DNA of 64,000 nucleotides, taken from NCBI RefSeq assembly GCF_037113525.1, contig NZ_CP146963.1, forward strand, positions 992,001-1,056,000, read 5' to 3'. The translations under genes and the position numbers were made by a program. Positions 1 to 7,956 of this stretch are shown here, in pieces. Under the pieces are notes generated by a model. It was not told the origin of the DNA, made no database searches, and was given only the letters and a program-made list of their open reading frames with translations. Numbering within the stretch: the first letter of the stretch is position 1; every line of letters begins with the position of its first letter. The DNA comes from Butyrivibrio fibrisolvens (lineage in GTDB: Bacteria > Bacillota > Clostridia > Lachnospirales > Lachnospiraceae).

Positions 1-2
1 CA

Positions 3-158
3 ATTTATATGGAAAATGAAGTGGTTAGAAATATATGTTCTGTTATGCAGGGGATGGCGGTAGGCATGTTGTTTGCAGGGCTTCTGCTATCCAGCCGCTA
101 TGGATCAAAAATCAGAGCATTTAAGAAAAGAATGCTGAGTAAAGGATTTAAATCATAA
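3..158 (+). CDS. C-terminal end of a small membrane protein (partial)
   Basis: Reading frame 3 is open from the window edge to a TAA at 156-158 and encodes about 51 residues. It contains one hydrophobic stretch (SVMQGMAVGMLFAGLLL) followed by a basic tail rich in Arg and Lys, which is the pattern of a last transmembrane helix with a positive cytoplasmic end. The start lies outside the window, or the ATG at 9 could start a short protein. The family cannot be named. Confidence 0.45.
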   Translation: MYMENEVVRNICSVMQGMAVGMLFAGLLLSSRYGSKIRAFKKRMLSKGFKS

Positions 159-271
159 ACCAAGAACGGGTTTTATGAAATTGTTAAGAGGGGATGAATA
201 AAGTATGGTTAGAGAAGTGAAATACTGACTATACATGGTTTTCATGACATGGAATTTGAGGAGTAACGTAG

Positions 272-763
272 ATGATCACAATTAAGGAATCGACAACAGA
301 AGATATAAAAAATATACAGGAGCTCTGGGCTGATGGAGATGTTATGAAATACATTGGATTTCCAGATGGGTTACATGAAACAGAAGAATCCATTCAGGAG
401 TGGCTCGATAGATTTCGCACATCGAAGCCTAAGGAGAATCATTATTCTATTTTTGAAGATGGAAAGTATTGTGGTGAAACGCAGTATAGAATTGACGAGG
501 ATCATCACAGCGCTTCTCTTGATATTAAATTGCTAAAATTTGCAAGAGGACGCGGAATTGCAACGAAGGCCATATCACATGCAATCGAAGAAGCCTTTAA
601 AAATGGTGCAGAAGTAGTGTGGGTTGATCCACACCCGGACAATGATAAGGCTATTTCCTTATACCAGAGACTTGGTTTTATAGCGAAAGAAATGCCGGAA
701 CATGTCATTGCTTTAGGCGAAGCCCCTCATGTGTATAGGTATATGGAACGTTGTAAAGAGTAG
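272..763 (+). CDS. GNAT family N-acetyltransferase
   Basis: The 163-residue product has the GNAT fold pattern. Motif A, the acetyl-CoA pyrophosphate loop, is seen as RGRGIATKAI near residues 92-101, and the C-terminal part reads DNDKAISLYQRLGF, the usual helix and strand that close the fold. Such enzymes move an acetyl group from acetyl-CoA to an amine; the substrate cannot be read from sequence. The ATG has a GAGGAG ribosome-binding site about 8 bases upstream. The length is normal for a single-domain GNAT. It is followed after 11 bases by an orphan gene. Confidence 0.85.
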   Translation: MITIKESTTEDIKNIQELWADGDVMKYIGFPDGLHETEESIQEWLDRFRTSKPKENHYSIFEDGKYCGETQYRIDEDHHSASLDIKLLKFARGRGIATKAISHAIEEAFKNGAEVVWVDPHPDNDKAISLYQRLGFIAKEMPEHVIALGEAPHVYRYMERCKE

Positions 764-774
764 GAATTCCCGAA

Positions 775-1128
775 ATGAAGACTGATATGAGATTTTGTGT
801 ACTAAACAGTGAAAGGCATGGAACATGCTATCATGAATTATATAAAGGTGAATGGGATTCTGATTCTTTAGAATTCTGGAGTGATGATTCTTTGTACATC
901 CATGATGATACATTCAATAAGTACCCTAAGCTTCAAAAAACTATTAATCTTATAATTCCGACATATGATATGTATAATGCAACCGCCGTAACAAAGGTCT
1001 CTTGGGAAGAAATGGGGAAGCTGATAGCAGAATGTGATCAAGATACTAAGGATTTTTACGCTGAGATAGATGAATGGGCAAAGCCTGTATTAAAGGAATA
1101 TGGGCTATTTACCATACTTGGCATATAA
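775..1128 (+). CDS. Hypothetical protein, 117 aa
   Basis: I do not recognise this protein. It is acidic and rich in Tyr, Trp and Asp, with no signal peptide or membrane segment, so it is probably a small soluble cytoplasmic protein. The size and composition recall immunity-type orphan proteins, but no motif supports that. It starts 11 bases after the GNAT gene, with a weak AGGAATT-like ribosome-binding site, and may be co-transcribed with it. Confidence 0.55.
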   Translation: MKTDMRFCVLNSERHGTCYHELYKGEWDSDSLEFWSDDSLYIHDDTFNKYPKLQKTINLIIPTYDMYNATAVTKVSWEEMGKLIAECDQDTKDFYAEIDEWAKPVLKEYGLFTILGI

Positions 1129-1297
1129 ATATGTGATTATCGGCGGTTATCTGTTGAAGATAGCTGCTTTTTCATAAAAATGTGAGAAAAGCATCAAAAG
1201 TGCCTCATATGAATACCAGTTTTCAACTACGAGTACAATGACTGCTTCAGTACTGATTTCGGGCATGGAATCCCATATTGACACAGAAAATATAAAA

Positions 1298-1352
1298 CTG
1301 AAGCAGGTTGCTTCAGAAATACATGGGTCAAAACTGAATCAGCCTGGTTCAG
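1298..1352. repeat. Pair of tandem small hairpins
   Basis: Two similar dyads follow each other. CTGAAGCA / TGCTTCAG (1298-1305 and 1309-1316) is a perfect 8-bp inverted repeat with a 3-base loop. CTGAATCA / TGGTTCAG (1334-1341 and 1345-1352) has one wobble pair. The surrounding stretch 1129-1404 carries no gene. The role is unknown; they could be operators or an mRNA end structure. Confidence 0.4.
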
Positions 1353-1404
1353 AATTATCATTTTCAGTTATATTTTCTTTTGTTCTATGGAAGAGTGATA
1401 TGAG

Positions 1405-1716
1405 ATGTACGAAGTAGTTATTGTTTCGCAAGAAAATGATTTTTTGGCTGGATTTGCATGCGTTCAGTTAAAAAAATTATTTTGTTATGATGAGTATATG
1501 CCGGAATTAACGGAAGTCTATGTCAGGCCTGAGTATAGAAAGCAGGGAATAGCAAGTGCGATGATTGCTTATGCGTAGGAGTATTGCAGTGAACATTTTG
1601 CTCTTCATAAATTTGAACTTTTGACAGGAAAAGAAAACATTACTGCGCAATCTGTATATGATAAATTGGGCTATAAAGATGATGCTGAGCTGCATTTATC
1701 GAAAAAGGTGAATTAA
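1405..1716 (+). pseudogene. Truncated GNAT acetyltransferase with in-frame stop
   Basis: Reading from ATG 1405 gives a GNAT core: VYVRPEYRKQGIASAMIAYA, which includes the acetyl-CoA binding motif RKQGIA. A TAG follows at 1576-1578, then the same frame continues with a good GNAT C-terminus (ENITAQSVYDKLGYK) to TAA at 1714. A TGA at 1396 closes the frame upstream, so about 30-40 N-terminal residues expected for the family are also missing. Both lesions argue for a dead gene. Readthrough of the amber codon is conceivable but unlikely given the missing N-terminus. Confidence 0.75.
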
Positions 1717-1762
1717 GTAATTACTGATATAGTAGGATTACCGAAAGAAGGAACAAAAAAGT

Positions 1763-2323
1763 ATGAGTAACAATGAGATTAGTAAGTTTATAGCCCTTAT
1801 TCTTCGACATAAACCAGAGTCAATAGGAATATCTTTAGATGAACACGGCTGGGCAGGTGTTGATGAATTGATTGCAGGCATAAATAAAACAACTCCGTTT
1901 GATATGGAGACTCTTGAGGAAATTGTCAGAACAGACAATAAGCAAAGGTATTCTTTTAACGATGATAGAACGCTTATCAGAGCAAATCAGGGGCATTCCA
2001 TTCCGGTGGATGTAGAATTGGAAGAACGTATCCCACCAGAAATTTTGTTCCATGGAACCGGGGAAAAATATGTTCAATCAATTGATAAAGAAGGCTTGAT
2101 TCCGAAGAGCAGGTTGTATGTGCATTTATCTGTGGATATAGATACCGCGACTAAAGTAGGACAGAGACATGGAAAGCCGGTCATATACAAAGTAAACGCA
2201 TTGAAAATGCATGAAGACGGATTCAAATTTTATATTTCTAAGAACGGAGTCTGGTTAACCAAAAGTGTACCAATCCAGTATTTAGAACACATAAATAAAG
2301 CAGAGGTACCTTTTAATAAATAG
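1763..2323 (+). CDS. kptA: RNA 2'-phosphotransferase, Tpt1/KptA family
   Basis: The 186-residue protein matches the Tpt1/KptA family along its full length. The N-terminal winged-helix part begins with SKFIALILRHKPESIGISLDEHGW, carrying the conserved Arg-His, and the C-terminal NAD-binding part has LFHGT, then the SVDIDTATKVGQRHG block with the second conserved Arg-His. In yeast the family removes the 2'-phosphate left at a tRNA splice junction using NAD+. Most bacteria have no such tRNA splicing, so the bacterial role is unclear (RNA repair or RNA-end modification are suggested). An AAGGAAC ribosome-binding site lies about 9 bases before the ATG. The neighbours are orphan fragments and give no pathway hint. 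Confidence 0.92.
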   Translation: MSNNEISKFIALILRHKPESIGISLDEHGWAGVDELIAGINKTTPFDMETLEEIVRTDNKQRYSFNDDRTLIRANQGHSIPVDVELEERIPPEILFHGTGEKYVQSIDKEGLIPKSRLYVHLSVDIDTATKVGQRHGKPVIYKVNALKMHEDGFKFYISKNGVWLTKSVPIQYLEHINKAEVPFNK

Positions 2324-2342
2324 TTTGCAGAGGATATAAGAC

Positions 2343-2468
2343 ATGGATTGGACCAATATGAAAAAGAACCTTGAAGCATTATATGTTTTGGATAATGCTT
2401 TGACAGATCCTGAAAACGATTATTTAAGACTGGTCAGAAAAACAGAAAACGGTACAGAGATTTGCTAG
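2343..2468 (+). CDS. Small orphan ORF, 41 aa, possibly a gene remnant
   Basis: A short frame starts at ATG 2343, 20 bases after kptA, and ends at TAG 2466. The product (MDWTNMKKNLEALYVLDNAL...) looks like a soluble helical N-terminus that stops abruptly. It has no recognisable domain. It may be a fragment of a longer deleted gene, given the decay around it. Confidence 0.3.
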   Translation: MDWTNMKKNLEALYVLDNALTDPENDYLRLVRKTENGTEIC

Positions 2469-2497
2469 CATATTATGCATTAAGAAGGAACTAAGAC

Positions 2498-2707
2498 ATG
2501 ACACTAGGAGAGATAATTGATAAATATTGGTATAAAGCTGATAAGATGCATATAAAATTGGGAAAAGAAGATACAGTCAGAGGCGATGGCATGATAACTA
2601 TATACGAAGGTACCATGGCAGATATTCCGGATTACCTTAGGGAACGTAAGGTAATTGATACGTTTAATAACTCTGATGGCACGCCATGGAATATAGATAT
2701 TGAATAA
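2498..2707 (+). CDS. Hypothetical protein, 69 aa
   Basis: The frame is preceded by a good ribosome-binding site (AGAAGGA, about 8 bases from the ATG), which supports translation. The product is soluble, mixed charge and unrecognised. It lies in a run of small orphan ORFs between kptA and the vitamin B6 operon; these may be pieces of small accessory proteins. No function can be assigned. Confidence 0.45.
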   Translation: MTLGEIIDKYWYKADKMHIKLGKEDTVRGDGMITIYEGTMADIPDYLRERKVIDTFNNSDGTPWNIDIE

Positions 2708-2864
2708 TAGACTTGGAATATATAGGAAGATTGATTGAGACTTATAGATTCTAACGAGGATTATAGCGATACTATTAGCACTCTGCATGATGTAGGGTGC
2801 TTTTTTGATGCAAATTTGGAAGAAACGGTAGTAAACACAGAAGTTGATCTTGAAGAAATGGAAT

Positions 2865-3107
2865 ATGGCTGATAATTATCACTATGGAACGGAAGCAGTA
2901 TTAAAGAGTGGCCTTTTTCATAAAGAAAAATATAAAGGCGAAGGCGAAAGCATAGGATATCTGCCTGAGTTTGATACAGTTGCTGACGAGATTCGCGGGG
3001 GCCTTACTGAAAGCAGAATGGTTCCACTTAAGGCAACATCAGACGTCATGCATATATTGGATACAGTCAGAAATCAGATTGGACTTGAGTATACTGATCT
3101 TGAGTGA
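2865..3107 (+). CDS. Hypothetical protein, about 80 aa
   Basis: The coding frame is open from TTG 2844, but the ATG at 2865 (MADNYHYGTEAVLKSG) is the more natural start. The product is soluble and unrecognised. Its TGA stop overlaps the GTG start of the next small ORF (GTGA at 3104-3107), the arrangement used for translational coupling, which slightly favours both being real. Confidence 0.35.
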   Translation: MADNYHYGTEAVLKSGLFHKEKYKGEGESIGYLPEFDTVADEIRGGLTESRMVPLKATSDVMHILDTVRNQIGLEYTDLE

Positions 3108-3229
3108 AAGCTGTCATCTGGATAGGCACTCATGGAACTGCATATGGCCCTGTTCCATTCAGAGAATTTAATGCAGGTAATGACGTTGAAGCGGCTAACC
3201 TAGTACTTTCCGAAGAGACTGATCTATAA
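3104..3229 (+). CDS. Small orphan ORF, 41 aa
   Basis: A GTG-started frame overlaps the stop of the preceding ORF by four bases and ends at TAA 3227. The product begins VKAVIWIGTHGTAYGPVP and has no known motif. It converges on the radical SAM gene, leaving only 12 bases between the stops. It could be a genuine short coupled gene or a remnant. Confidence 0.25.
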   Translation: MKAVIWIGTHGTAYGPVPFREFNAGNDVEAANLVLSEETDL

Positions 3230-3241
3230 CTTCATTTGTTT

Positions 3242-3844
3242 TTAGTTGCTGCTAAACTTTCTGATCCTAAGTGGGATATTGTGTTCTTTGGATAAAGCGA
3301 TGCATCTGTCCTTTTCTTCTTGAGGAAGGACATCGACAATAGACCATCTGACATCACCAATAACTTCCCTGCACCTTTTGGTGAACTCAACCATGTTTTC
3401 AAAACCATTAGAGAGAATTGGCCTTGTGACCTCTTCGTATTCTTTTTTCGAAGGGGCATTAAGGCTTACTGAGACGCTGTCGATTACTTTGGAAAGCTCC
3501 GGAACTATGTCACGGCCATTTTCTGCAGAACCCTGTCCATTAGTGTTGAGCCTTATCTTAAGGCCTTTTTCCTTCCTGGCATAGTTAGCGGCATCAAGTA
3601 GGATATCCAGCTGACAGGTTGGTTCGCCATAGCCGCAGAATACAAGTTCTTTATATCCTGTAAAATCAAAATTTTTAATTGCATCAATAACTTCTTCTTT
3701 GGACGGATTCACCTGATGCCATAATGTATCTGCATCGCCGACTCCGTCTTTTACAAATCTTATGCAAAAAGTACATCTGCAATTGCACTTGTTAGTGATA
3801 TTGGCATATACGCTGTCTTTGTAAGTGTAGATAATATCAGCCAT
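3242..3844 (-). CDS. Radical SAM protein, TatD-linked type
   Basis: From the ATG at 3844 the product is about 200 residues. The 4Fe-4S cluster motif CxxxCxxC is present as C20, C24 and C27 (NKCNCRCTFC), and the SAM-binding GYGEP motif follows (FCGYGEPT). The length and sequence fit the short radical SAM family often found next to TatD nucleases, although no tatD is here. The reaction is unknown. The start is chosen at MADIIYTYKD because it directly precedes the conserved core; the gene overlaps the end of the ECF S-component gene by 8 bases, so it belongs to the same vitamin B6 operon. The link to B6 metabolism is an inference from position. Confidence 0.85.
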   Translation of the reverse strand: MADIIYTYKDSVYANITNKCNCRCTFCIRFVKDGVGDADTLWHQVNPSKEEVIDAIKNFDFTGYKELVFCGYGEPTCQLDILLDAANYARKEKGLKIRLNTNGQGSAENGRDIVPELSKVIDSVSVSLNAPSKKEYEEVTRPILSNGFENMVEFTKRCREVIGDVRWSIVDVLPQEEKDRCIALSKEHNIPLRIRKFSSN

Positions 3845-4358
3845 GTGCGACCTCCACCTTTGACTTGAAACTGATCCTGTCCAGAGCCTGTCCCAGAAGC
3901 AGGAAGAATACCATACTTCCACCGGATTGTACCAGACCTCCTGTAAGTCCTGAAAGAAGCGCTGTTTTTAATCCAAACATGACTGCTTCAGCAATAAAAT
4001 AGCCTGTATGTGAAATGAAATATGCTATTACTGGTGCAATATAATTTCTTTTATTTAGTATAGTTGATCCTTTGTTTGTAAAGGGGATTACCAAAAGTGC
4101 TTTGATGATGATAGTGGCGATCGCCCATGCCGGTGCAGTCAGAAGATCTGCAAGGCCTCCGCCTATTGCACCTGCGGCCATTGCATAGGGCGCAGGCAGT
4201 ATAGCTGCTGCAAGGTATATAAGTCCATCACCGAAGTGGACATAGCCTCCATTTGCTCCCACCGGAATATGGCCGATGTATGCTGTGAAAATAGTGATAA
4301 GTGCTGCGAATATTCCTGTTAGTGTTATGTTGTAGATCTTGCTGTCTTTCTTTTTCAT
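3837..4358 (-). CDS. ECF transporter S component, probably for vitamin B6
   Basis: The 173-residue protein is almost entirely hydrophobic, with about five to six membrane helices and the small-residue-rich pattern of ECF substrate-binding (S) subunits (GANGGYVHFGDGLIYLAAAILP, then AMAAGAIGGGLADLL). It lacks the ATPase and T subunits, which are expected elsewhere and shared between S components. It sits 21 bases downstream of the pyridoxal kinase gene, which suggests that it imports pyridoxine, pyridoxal or pyridoxamine for the kinase to trap by phosphorylation. Substrate is inferred from context only. Confidence 0.82.
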   Translation of the reverse strand: MKKKDSKIYNITLTGIFAALITIFTAYIGHIPVGANGGYVHFGDGLIYLAAAILPAPYAMAAGAIGGGLADLLTAPAWAIATIIIKALLVIPFTNKGSTILNKRNYIAPVIAYFISHTGYFIAEAVMFGLKTALLSGLTGGLVQSGGSMVFFLLLGQALDRISFKSKVEVAHG

Positions 4359-4379
4359 AATGGCTCCTCACTTTTTTAT

Positions 4380-5210
4380 CTACTTAATTAGCATCTTTAG
4401 ATTCTTTTCGTATTCAACACCGCAGTTTGGCGATGTTCCTATAGGTGTATCCATAACAGAAGCGTAAATAAATCTGCTTGCATTATCAGCAGCTTCAAAA
4501 GCATTTTTTCCGGAAATATAAGTGCCAAGAAATGCTGCTGCAAAAAGATCCCCCGTCCCGGAATAATGAACGCCGTTACTCTTGGAAGAAATGATCCTGC
4601 TTACGCCTTTTTCCAAAATGAAATTTCCGACTTCCCCGTTTTCTTCCATGGGAATACCGGTTACGGCAACTGTCTTTCCGAGATCGCCTCCGACCGCCAT
4701 GGATAGCTGGAAGACTTCACTTATTAACCTGTCGCCTCTAAGGTTCATTATTGTTTCAGGGTTTTCATCTGCAAGGAGTATAAGCTCTGTCAGATTTGGA
4801 GTAATGATATCCGCAGCTTTGGTCATCTTTCGTATGGTATGAAGAAGGTCATCTGAGTAGTTTTTGTAGGTCCTTCCATCATCGCCCATTACTGGATCCA
4901 CAAGTACTGTCGTGTCTTTGGTCTTGAACTGTTTTATAAACTCAAGAGAGTTTTGGGCCTGGAGACTGCTCATCATGAATCCTGTGATGATCCCATCAAA
5001 GGTTTCTTCCTGCTTTTTCCACTGAATGGTGTATTCAGGGATGATGCCTGTCAGATCCTTGCTGTAATAGGACGGATAACCTGTTTGAGCACTAAGTACG
5101 GCAGTTGGTATGGGACAACACTGAATTCCCATTGCTGATAAAACTGTCATATCGGCGACCAGAGAACACTTGCCAAAACCGGAGAGATCGTTTATTGCTG
5201 CGACTTTCAT
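4380..5210 (-). CDS. pdxY: Pyridoxal/pyridoxamine kinase
   Basis: The 276-residue protein is a ribokinase/PfkB-fold vitamin kinase. It begins with AAINDLSGFGKCSL, has LVDPVMGDDGR in the middle and the C-terminal catalytic and anion-hole motif GTGDLFAAAFLG, where the Asp acts as base. It phosphorylates the 5'-hydroxyl of pyridoxal, pyridoxine or pyridoxamine with ATP in the salvage route to pyridoxal phosphate. Length matches PdxY. It is the first gene of a three-gene minus-strand operon with an S component and a radical SAM protein. The 230-base region upstream (5211-5440) has no clear riboswitch. Confidence 0.93.
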   Translation of the reverse strand: MKVAAINDLSGFGKCSLVADMTVLSAMGIQCCPIPTAVLSAQTGYPSYYSKDLTGIIPEYTIQWKKQEETFDGIITGFMMSSLQAQNSLEFIKQFKTKDTTVLVDPVMGDDGRTYKNYSDDLLHTIRKMTKAADIITPNLTELILLADENPETIMNLRGDRLISEVFQLSMAVGGDLGKTVAVTGIPMEENGEVGNFILEKGVSRIISSKSNGVHYSGTGDLFAAAFLGTYISGKNAFEAADNASRFIYASVMDTPIGTSPNCGVEYEKNLKMLIK

Positions 5211-5440
5211 AGATTCTTTACTCCTTTACCGCTTTGCTATAACAAACAATATACTCTCTAAATTGGTATTACCAAAATGTTCAGTTTTGAATATTTTATT
5301 AATACCAGTTTGGACCTGTGCTTTACAAAGCCGCAATTTTACTAGTACAATTGATATTGTTGTAAAAAGTGAAGAAATAACTATGTTTTGGGATATAGAC
5401 TGATAGATGATTACTTGGTAAGGGAGTTTTTTTTAGGTAA

Positions 5441-5566
5441 ATGAAGATAGGCGTAATTTCAGATATACATAGTAACATTGTGGCTTTTAAGGCCTGCACC
5501 AAGTATATGGAAGAGCAGGGATGCGTTTTGATTATTTTCCCTATCAGATATCTGATTCTGATTTGA
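5441..5566 (+). pseudogene. N-terminal scrap of a metallophosphoesterase
   Basis: Translation from ATG 5441 starts MKIGVISDIHSNIVAFKAC, the classic first strand and metal-binding DIHSN loop of calcineurin-like phosphoesterases. After about 27 residues homology ends and the frame runs into a stop at 5564. The following DNA, in another frame, is ABC-F coding sequence, so the break is a deletion junction. Only the first metal ligands remain, so it cannot be active. Confidence 0.7.
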
Positions 5567-6070
5567 ATCTGGATGCTGTAAGCCTTCTTGAAAAGTGGAA
5601 GCCGCAGATAGAGCTGTGGCAGGTTTTGGTCCAGATGAATGAACTTCAGATGGATTCAGAGTGTCTTTATCGTCCTTTTGGAACTCTTAGCTTTGGTGAA
5701 CGTACCAGAGTCAAATCTTATGAGACACGTATTGAACGAGAGATTGAGGAAAAAGAGGGACTGCTACAGGATATCGAGACGGTGACTGATCTTAAGATAC
5801 AGCCTCTTAGATTCCATAAGGAAGTTCTGATAAGTGCATATGATCTGGGACTACGATACGAGGGCTCAGAAAAAGAAGGTTCTCATAGCGGCTAGCCTCA
5901 TAACGCCGGCACATTTATATATCTGGGATGAACCTTTGAATTTTATAGATGTCTTTTCAAGGATGCAGATTGAAAAACTGATCTTACAATACGAGCCTAC
6001 TATGCTGCTTGTGGAGCATGATGTTCGCTTTCAGGAGAAGGTGGGGACTAGCGTTGTTAGAATTGGATGA
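5521..6070 (+). pseudogene. Gutted ABC-F ATPase (ribosome-protection type)
   Basis: Three pieces of one ABC-F protein are left. The first (5521-5720) ends in the ABC signature region PFGTLSFGERTRVK. It then jumps directly to a charged linker-like segment (ETRIEREIEEKEGLLQD), which normally lies far downstream. After a frame change near 5870-5890 the last piece carries a Walker B and D-loop region (LYIWDEPLNFID) and the switch His region (MLLVEHDVRF). Large internal deletions plus the frameshift show a dead gene. The wording resembles the Lsa/Msr group of antibiotic-resistance ABC-F proteins, but the fragment is too short to be sure. Confidence 0.75.
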
Positions 6071-6109
6071 GCCCTATCATGCAACCACGGTTTAGGGGAG
6101 AGTTAGAAT

Positions 6110-7153
6110 ATGAAAAGAAAATCAGTTAATCCGACGTATTCAATGTGTGTACAGCCGGCCTTTATCATTGGTACAAAAAATGAAGATGGTACAGATAATG
6201 CAAAGAAACTGTATGACTTAAAAGAACATGAACTGAGTCAAATCCCTGGACATGAAGGTGGCCGCAATCTTGTTTACATATGCGTTAAAAGAGGCGAGCC
6301 TGAATATGTATTGAGAATCGGGGGTGCAGAAGGCAGAAAAGCAGAAGACTATCTGGCTGAGGCAGAGTTTGTGCACTATCTCGCAGAAGGCGGCGCGCCA
6401 GTAGTGGATGTGATTCCTTCTATAAACGGAAAACTTGTCGAATCTTTTTCACAGGATGGAAAAGACTATTTTGTGATGCTGTTTTCTTATGCCAAGGGAA
6501 TGCTTATCTCTGACAATGGATACAGGTACAGAGATGGAGCACCACTTGAGGAGTACTTCTATAATACTGGAAAAGCGCTTGGTGCCATTCACAGATTGTC
6601 CAAGGTATACAAGCCCGTTAACAGAAGGTTTGAGTTCTTTGATAAATACAATCGTGAGTATATCGATGAGTTAATACCTGATGAATACGAAGAGCTGAAA
6701 AAAGAAATCAAAGAGCACTTGGAATTGTTCCATGGGCTCCCTGTGAACGAGCGGGTTTACGGGCTTGTGCACTTCGATTTTAGCGATGGTAATTATCATA
6801 TAGACATGAATACCGGAGACATCACAGTATTTGATTTTGATAATTGTATGTACTGTTGGTATATGTTTGATCTTGCCAATCTTTGGATTCATGGAACCGG
6901 ATGGTTTCAAAATGAGCCAGATCCAGAGAAACGTATGGCGGGAATGAAAGGCTATTTTGATACGGTGCTGGATGGATACAGGAGCGAAACAGATATTTCC
7001 GACGAGGAGCTTTCTAAGCTGCAACTGTTCCTTGATATGGTACTGATCGAGAACATAGTTGATGAATTTGAGTGTAGTAAGCGTGAAGGAGAAGAACCAG
7101 ATCCTGAAGATATAGATGAGTTGTCTGCAAGGTGGGGGCAGTTGTTGTGGTGA
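6110..7153 (+). CDS. APH-type phosphotransferase
   Basis: The 347-residue protein has the aminoglycoside/choline kinase-like fold. The catalytic loop is LVHFDFSDGNYHID (the H-x-D-x4-N pattern) and the metal-binding motif is VFDFDN shortly after. An N-terminal lobe with a nucleotide-binding Lys/Glu pattern precedes it (YVLRIGG...). Members phosphorylate aminoglycosides, macrolides, choline, homoserine or sugars; the phrase pattern of the catalytic loop fits the broad CHASE of uncharacterised 'phosphotransferase' proteins rather than a named resistance enzyme. A GGGGAGAG ribosome-binding site precedes the ATG. A rhodanese lipoprotein gene follows after 20 bases. Confidence 0.8.
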   Translation: MKRKSVNPTYSMCVQPAFIIGTKNEDGTDNAKKLYDLKEHELSQIPGHEGGRNLVYICVKRGEPEYVLRIGGAEGRKAEDYLAEAEFVHYLAEGGAPVVDVIPSINGKLVESFSQDGKDYFVMLFSYAKGMLISDNGYRYRDGAPLEEYFYNTGKALGAIHRLSKVYKPVNRRFEFFDKYNREYIDELIPDEYEELKKEIKEHLELFHGLPVNERVYGLVHFDFSDGNYHIDMNTGDITVFDFDNCMYCWYMFDLANLWIHGTGWFQNEPDPEKRMAGMKGYFDTVLDGYRSETDISDEELSKLQLFLDMVLIENIVDEFECSKREGEEPDPEDIDELSARWGQLLW

Positions 7154-7173
7154 TTATGACTAAGGAGATTTTT

Positions 7174-7632
7174 GTGAAGAAAAGACATTTGGTAGTAGCA
7201 GTGCTCATGATGATCATGGTATTGGCAGGTTGTGGATTGTTAAGCGGATCAGAAGAAGCTGGTACTGGTGGCGCTGATGGGCCAACATCCGTATTTGTTG
7301 CGGAAAAGATTAGTTCTGACAGCTATACGCAGATTGATCAGGATACAGCAAAAATTATGATGGAGCTTGATGATGGACATGTGGTTGTTGATGTTAGAAG
7401 GTTGGATGAGTTTGCTGAAGGGCACATCCCAGGTGCTATATGTATTCCGAACGAGAGCATAATCGATACACCGCCTGCAGAATTGCCAGATCTGGATCAG
7501 ATTATTCTTATATATTGCAGAAGTGGAAGGCGAAGTAAGGAAGCTGCGCAGAAATTATATGATATGGGTTATACCAATGTATATGAATTTGGTGGAATTA
7601 TTGACTGGACCGGAGAGATTGTTACAGAGTAA
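7174..7632 (+). CDS. Rhodanese-domain lipoprotein
   Basis: The best start is GTG 7174, with AAGGAG six bases upstream; this gives MKKRHLVVAVLMMIMVLAGC, a lipoprotein signal with lipobox LAGC, so the protein is anchored on the outer face of the membrane. The mature part is one rhodanese domain: VDVRRLDEFAEGHIPGA, then the active-site loop CRSGRRS with the persulfide-forming Cys, then the GIIDWTGEI end. It would carry sulfane sulfur or react with thiols outside the cell. Length is normal for a single-domain rhodanese. It follows the APH-type gene in the same direction, but there is no clear functional link. Confidence 0.88.
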   Translation: MKKRHLVVAVLMMIMVLAGCGLLSGSEEAGTGGADGPTSVFVAEKISSDSYTQIDQDTAKIMMELDDGHVVVDVRRLDEFAEGHIPGAICIPNESIIDTPPAELPDLDQIILIYCRSGRRSKEAAQKLYDMGYTNVYEFGGIIDWTGEIVTE

Positions 7633-7678
7633 CCTTTTAGATACAGATCCTATCGATGAAGAGCATGGTATTTTAGAT

Positions 7679-7956
7679 ATGGAATTTATCATAGGCAAGT
7701 GTAAAGAAGTATTTGATGAATATCCTGTCAATTATTGCATTTTGTTTGGTTCTTATGCAAAAGGAAAAGCCAACGAGTCCAGCGATCTTGATTTTCTTAT
7801 CTCAACTGATGTTAAGGGGCTGAAATTTTATGGCCTTGTCGAGAAATTAAGAACGACATTGCATAAAAGAGTAGATGTCCTTATTTGGATCAGCTTAAAG
7901 ATAATCTGGAACTTACGAATGAAATATTAAGGGACGGAATTAGAATTTATGGATAA
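7679..7956 (+). pseudogene. MNT-type nucleotidyltransferase (antitoxin), frameshifted
   Basis: The start MEFIIGKCKEVFDEYP leads to the minimal nucleotidyltransferase signature ILFGSYAKGKANESSDLDFLI (GSxAxG...SDLD). The main frame then reads RVDVL and loses homology. In another frame the expected C-terminus appears at once: YLDQLKDNLELTNEILRDGIRIYG, ending at TAA 7954. A small deletion near 7885 explains this. Together with the next gene it forms an MNT/HepT toxin-antitoxin pair, in which MNT AMPylates HepT. The pair is broken in both genes. Confidence 0.78.

Noticed and set aside
1405..1716. Amber stop in GNAT as a selenocysteine/pyrrolysine-like recoding event
   Set aside because: The stop lies at a non-catalytic position and the N-terminal third of the enzyme is missing, so decay is the simpler reading.
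5170..5403. 77-codon plus-strand frame across the pdxY start
   Set aside because: It is antisense to pdxY and has no ribosome-binding site or recognisable product.
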